DNA of 51,021 nt. Origin: Thelonectria olida. Lineage: Eukaryota; Ascomycota; Sordariomycetes; Hypocreales; Nectriaceae. Location of the stretch: the NCBI GenBank assembly GCA_020736575.1, contig JAGPYM010000102.1, positions 1-51,021 of the forward strand, in the 5' to 3' direction. Position numbers and translations under genes: made by a program. Below are positions 46,554-51,021 of this stretch, piece after piece. Within the stretch, counting starts at the first letter, position 1, and each line of letters begins with the position of its first letter. The notes below the pieces were generated by a model that worked only from the letters and a program-made list of their open reading frames with translations, had not been told where the DNA came from and ran no database searches.

Positions 46554-47688
46554 ATTAGTAATTAACTTTATACTACTTAAAAAGGGAATTAAAATAGCCT
46601 AATAGAAGTTTTAATAAAAATAATAGTAAAAGCTTAATACCTAAGCCTAATATTTTAATATATTTAAATTAATAAGATTTAAATATAGCCTTAATAATAT
46701 AATAACTTCTAATTTTAATTAATTTTATTAAAATAAATATATTACCTTTTAATTAATTAAAATAGAAATAAAAGCCCTTTCTTTTCCTAATTAAATTGCC
46801 CTTTCCCTTTTAATAATACTTTTAAAAATATAAATAATAATATTAAAAGCTATTAAAAATAATATAATTAATAAGTAATTATAAAATATATTTTAACCTT
46901 TTAATAATAATTCTATAAGAGCTTATTAAAATAGGTTTTAATATAATTAAATAAAAGTTACTATTATTTAAGTTTAAATATTAGTAAAAGATTATAATAA
47001 AATTAAATATTAAATATATAAGCTAGGCCTAATATATATTAAATAAAATAGAAAGCTTAAAAAGGAGGAAAAAATTATACTAGTAATTTTAAATTATAAG
47101 ATTCTATTTCTTTTAATTTCTTTTTAAATATATTTAATATAATTCTTTAGATTTAAAAAGAGAAATACTTATTATAAAAGTTAATTAAAAAGCTAGTAAT
47201 AAAATAGCTTTAAATCTAAAAAAAGATATTTTTTTAATATAAATATTTAATAGAAATAGATTTAATAGCTAATCTAGATTTAATTTATATCTACTAATAA
47301 AAGTAATAGAATTAGAAAATAACCCTATTATAACTAATTATAATAATAAGCTATATTAGTAAAAAAATAGGAATAATTGCTAGTATTAGGGTTTTAAATA
47401 GATAGTATTATTAGGGTTTTAAACGGATGGACTGGAGCCTAGGTGGAGGTATTATTAGGGTTAATAGATAGATTAGTGCCTAGGGTGGAAGTGTTATTAG
47501 GGTTCTAGACGGATGGGGCTGGCGCCTGGAGTTAATATTAGAATTCTATTTTAGCCCTAAGGCCTAATAAGTCTATAAGTAAGTTTAATAGATTAAAATT
47601 ATCTAGTTAGACTTATAATTTATAATATATTTATTATATTTTATAATTATATAGTAATAGTAATTTTAATAGTAATTTTAATAAGGAA
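46554..47688 (+). mobile_element. Nested ~1.13-kb non-coding element, copy A
   Basis: This segment is an inverted match to 49314-50435. It begins attagtaattaac and ends ttaataaggaa, and is flanked by the exact 11-bp duplication tttaataaatt at 46543-46553 and 47689-47699. The uninterrupted target appears near 400-415 (tattaaatatataaat). No ORF. Terminal inverted repeats are not obvious. It is probably a non-autonomous transposon; the exact TSD length may be 8-11 bp because of AT slippage. It carries the TTAGGG-bearing minisatellite. Confidence 0.75.
47386..47535 (+). repeat. ~43-bp minisatellite with ttattagggtt units
   Basis: TTAGGG occurs at 47386, 47411, 47455 and 47497; the last three, spaced 44 and 42 bp apart, start units that continue as gatggactgg/cctagg-like GC-richer sequence. 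The reverse-oriented counterpart is in copy B around 49480-49620 (aaccctaataata). It is not a telomere array. Confidence 0.7.
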
Positions 47689-47699
47689 TTTAATAAATT

Positions 47700-49302
47700 A
47701 TATAAATTTTTTTAAATATATTTATTTAATTAAAAAGCTTAAAAAGTATTTTAAATAATTCTTACTTTTTAATATTTTTATATTAGCTAATATAAATATA
47801 TAAGTAAAATAATATAAAGTATTAATTTAATCCTTTTAAACTATTATATTTTAATTAAAAAACTAAATATATAAAAAGATAAATTTAAATCTTTTAATAA
47901 GAAAGTTAGCTAATTTAATTACCTTTTAAATTAAATAAAAAATAATAGGTTTAATTAAAATAATTAATTATATTTTAAAAAAGTATAAAAGTATAATTTA
48001 AAGTTATAACTTTAAAAGCTATTATATATAATAGTAATAATTTAAATAGTTATTTAAAAGGCTATAAAAGAAAACTTTTAAAAATAAAAAGTAAGTTAAA
48101 TAAATAAATATAAAAGTTAAAAAGTAAGAGGGATTAAAAGAGTTAAATAAAAAGGAAAGTTTAAAAATAGATTAAGTAAATTTAAAAGTAATTAAACTAA
48201 TAAAAATAAATAAAATAATTAAATAGAAAAATATATAAAAAAGTTAATATAATAATAAAAAGTACTAATTATAAAAGATTAGATTCCAGCTTAGGGCATA
48301 ATAGTATATTTTTAGTTATAATTAAATTAAACCTTTTAAATTAGAAATTTAAATTTAAAATAAAAAAAGAAAAACTGCAATTAATTTAATTTTAATAGCT
48401 AGTAGCTAGTTAAATATAAGTAATTTTTATAATACTTTTAAACTATATATAAAAAGGCTGTTTAATAAGCGTATATTATATAAATATATAAGTAATTAAA
48501 TATAATTAATAGATTTTTTAATATTATAAGAGCTAAAAGCTAGTTTAAAAAGTTAAAATATATTAAATTAGCTATTAATTAAATTAATTAGTTAATTATA
48601 AGGCTATATATTATAGCTAATTCCTTATAAAAGTATTTAATTTTATATATATTTAAAAGCTAGAAGTTTTCCCCTTATAAATAATATAAAATAGGGCTAA
48701 TTATAAAAAAATATAAAATATTATAAATAATAAAAGTTAAAAATTATAAGTTATAAATTTAAAAGCTATTATATATAATAGTAATAATTTATATAATTAT
48801 TTAAAAAGTTAAAAAAGAAAATTTAAAAATAAAAAATAAATTAAATAAATATATTTTAATAGTAAAAGTAATTATATATTTTAACTTTTAATAAAGTTAA
48901 TTATAAAAAGTAAATAAATAAAAATATAAAAATAAAAACTTAAAAGAAAATTAGTTTTTATTTATAATTAATTATAATTATAAATAAAAATAAAATAGAA
49001 AATATATAAATAAATAAATAAAAGAAAGTAAGTAAAATTATTAAAATAAATATAAAACTAAAGTAAAACTTAATAAAAACTAAAAGGAAAGTATAATATT
49101 TATTTTAAAAGTTTTAAAATTCCCTTTTAAATTTATATAATTTAATTTAATAAAAACCTTATTTTAAGGTTTTAATATAAAAGTACCTTTTTATTTAATT
49201 TTAATTTATATAATTTAATTAATAATATAATATATAATAGTTAAAATATTAAGCTTTTTATTAATTAAATATAATATAATTTAATTAAATAATAAAAACT
49301 AT
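47700..49302. repeat. Older AT-rich repeat between the nested elements
   Basis: 1.6 kb of the older dispersed family lies between the inverted elements. The parts at 47700-48280 match the second half of 85-990, and a further tail is at 48760-48860. No ORF. Confidence 0.6.
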
Positions 49303-49313
49303 ATAATTACTTA

Positions 49314-50435
49314 TTTCCTTATTAAAATTACTATTAAAATTACTATTACTATATAATTATAAAATATAATAAATATATTATAAATTATATATTTAATTAA
49401 ATAATTTTAATCTATTAAACTTACTTATAAACTTATTAAGCCTTAGGGCTAAATAAAATTCTAATATTAACTTTAAGCACTAGCCTATCTATTTAAAACT
49501 CTAATAATACTTCTACCTAAGTACTAATCTATCTATTAACCCTAATAATACCTCTATCCAGGCTCTAATCTATCTATTAACCCTAATAATACTATTTATT
49601 TAAAACCCTAATACTAATAATTATTTCTATTTTTTACTAATATAGCTTATTATTATAATTAGTTATAATAGAATTATCCTTTAATTTTACTATTTTATTA
49701 GTAAATATAAATTAAATCTAGATTAATTATTAAATTATTTCCTATTAGATATTATATTAAAAAATTCTTTTTTTTAAATTTAAAAGCTATTTTATTACTT
49801 ACTTTTAATTAACTTTTATAATAAGTATTTCTCTTTTTAAATTTAAAGAATTATATTAAATATATTTAGAAAAGATTAGAAAAAGTAGAGTCTTATAATT
49901 AAAAATTATTAATATAACTTTTTCTTTTTTAAACTTTTTATTTTATTTAATATATATTAGGCCTAGCTTATATATTTAATATTTAATTTTATTATAATCT
50001 TTTATTAATATTTAAATTTAAATAATAGTAATATTTATTTAATTATATTAAAACCTATTCTAATAAGCTTTTATAAGATTATTCTTAAAAGGCTAAAAGT
50101 ATATTTTATAATTATTTATTAATTATATATTATTTTTAATAGTTTTTAATATTATTATTTATAGTTTTTAAAAATATTATTAAAAGGGAAAGGGTAATTT
50201 AATTAGAAAAAGAAAGGGCTTTTATTTTTATTTTAATTAGTTAAAAATAATATATTTATTTTAATAAAGTTAGTTAAAATTAAAAGTTATTATATTATTA
50301 AAGCTATATTTAAATCTTATTAATTTAAATATATTAAAATATTAGATTTAAATATTAGGCTTTTATTATTATTCTTATTAAGATTTCTATTAGGCTATTT
50401 TAATTTCTTTTTTAAATAGTATAAATTAATTACTA
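49314..50435 (-). mobile_element. Nested ~1.12-kb non-coding element, copy B (inverted)
   Basis: Its reverse complement aligns end to end with 46554-47688. It is flanked by the 11-bp duplication ataattactta at 49303-49313 and 50436-50446. A single-copy empty site, tataattacttattatatatt, is present at ~45793-45813 in the same repeat family. This shows insertion into an already existing repeat. Non-coding and strongly A/T-rich. Confidence 0.75.
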
Positions 50436-51021
50436 ATAATTACTTATTATATATTAAAATATATAAACTTTTTTAAATATATTATATAAATAAGAGATTT
50501 TAAAAAGCACTTATAAAAGTTATAACTTTTAAATATCTTTATATTATTTAATATAAGTATACTATTAAATATTAATTAAAAGATTATTTTAATTATTTTA
50601 AATTATAAGATTTTAATTAAAAGATTTAATATATTTTAATACTATTATAATTTCCTTAAATAGTAAGTTAAAAACTTTATATAACTTTTTAAAAAAAAAC
50701 GAAAAGAACTATTTTAATAATAATAATAAGCAATTTATTAAAATAATTTAATTAAATACTTATAAGTTATAACTTTAGGAGTTATAATATATAATAGTAA
50801 TAATTTAAATAGTTATTTAATAAGCTGCTTACTTATAAGTAAAATAAAGTAAAAGAGAAAAAGAATATAAAAATAAAAAGTAAATTAAATAAGTAAGTAA
50901 ATATAAGGGTTAAAAAGTAAAATAAAGCTAAAAGAGTTAAATAAAAATAAAAGTTTAATAATAAATTAAATAAGTTTAAAAATAATTAAGCTAATAGAAA
51001 TAAAAAGGCAATTAAATAGAA

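Larger units (their letters stand above)
45170..51021. repeat. AT-rich RIP-like repeat block 3 (reaches window end)
   Basis: Almost pure A/T with no ORF. It contains repeated heads of the dispersed family (near 45537, 46018 and 46246, each with aagctt and cctagcc/cccagcc-like blocks), tails with the palindrome ctattatatataatag (48019-48034, 48766-48781 and a variant near 50783), and two younger nested elements (46554-47688, 49314-50435). It continues past the window. Confidence 0.85.

Noticed and set aside
47386..49620. TTAGGG/CCCTAA motifs as a possible telomere
   Set aside because: The motif occurs once per ~43-bp unit, in opposite orientations within the two copies of an interspersed element; there is no terminal tandem array.
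1..51021. CRISPR arrays, rRNA and tRNA genes, Starship-type tyrosine recombinase (DUF3435), PKS/NRPS genes
   Set aside because: None was seen. The repeats present are irregular eukaryotic repeats, no cloverleaf was recognised, and no such enzyme motif appears in the translations. A tRNA scan would be needed to exclude tRNAs fully.

Overview
The window looks like an accessory, repeat-rich chromosome segment of a filamentous ascomycete (Pezizomycotina). The evidence is short introns (mostly 45-70 bp, GTAAGT-like donors, CTAAC-like branch sites), three Zn2Cys6 regulators, fungal STAND and ankyrin/kinase genes, and large almost C/G-free blocks typical of repeat-induced point mutation (RIP). The species cannot be fixed from sequence alone. 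All exon models were worked out by hand from splice signals, reading phase and remembered family conservation; no search was run.

Layout. 1-2430 is an AT-rich RIP-like repeat block. 2728-6944 (-) is a five-exon NLR-like STAND gene (DUF7708-like region, NACHT, two C2H2 fingers) whose last ~136 residues look like the Rsc7/Swp82 chromatin-remodelling subunit. Head to head with it across a 603-bp promoter region is a 12-exon SNF2-family ATPase (7548-11404, +). 11620-13760 holds two convergent wrecks, a GH18 chitinase (-) and a LysM protein (+). After a short AT-rich patch come a Zn2Cys6 regulator (14519-16518) and a short-chain dehydrogenase (17352-18319); their promoters share CCGCGG-centred palindromes. 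18892-19365 is a GH31 alpha-glucosidase remnant, and 19530-20123 (-) encodes a small secreted eight-cysteine protein.

20124-23569 is largely gene-free, and 23570-26125 is a second AT-rich block. A divergent pair follows: a helical-domain pseudokinase (26967-28469, -) and a kinase-ankyrin protein (28949-31956, +). Next are an uncertain gene (32522-32980) and a TF-SDR-TF group (33448-35588 +, 35959-37067 -, 38125-39880 +). 40987-43379 is an unrecognised gene broken by four in-frame stop codons. 45170-51021 is a third AT-rich block containing two inverted copies of a ~1.13-kb non-coding element, each flanked by an 11-bp target-site duplication and nested in an older repeat.

How it fits together. 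Two gene pairs look like self/non-self or stress signalling modules: the NACHT-Rsc7 receptor with a SNF2 ATPase, and the MLKL-like pseudokinase with a non-RD kinase-ankyrin protein. The carbohydrate-active and LysM genes are dead or dying, as expected for genes beside RIP-affected repeats. The TF/SDR groups look like small, locally regulated metabolic units.
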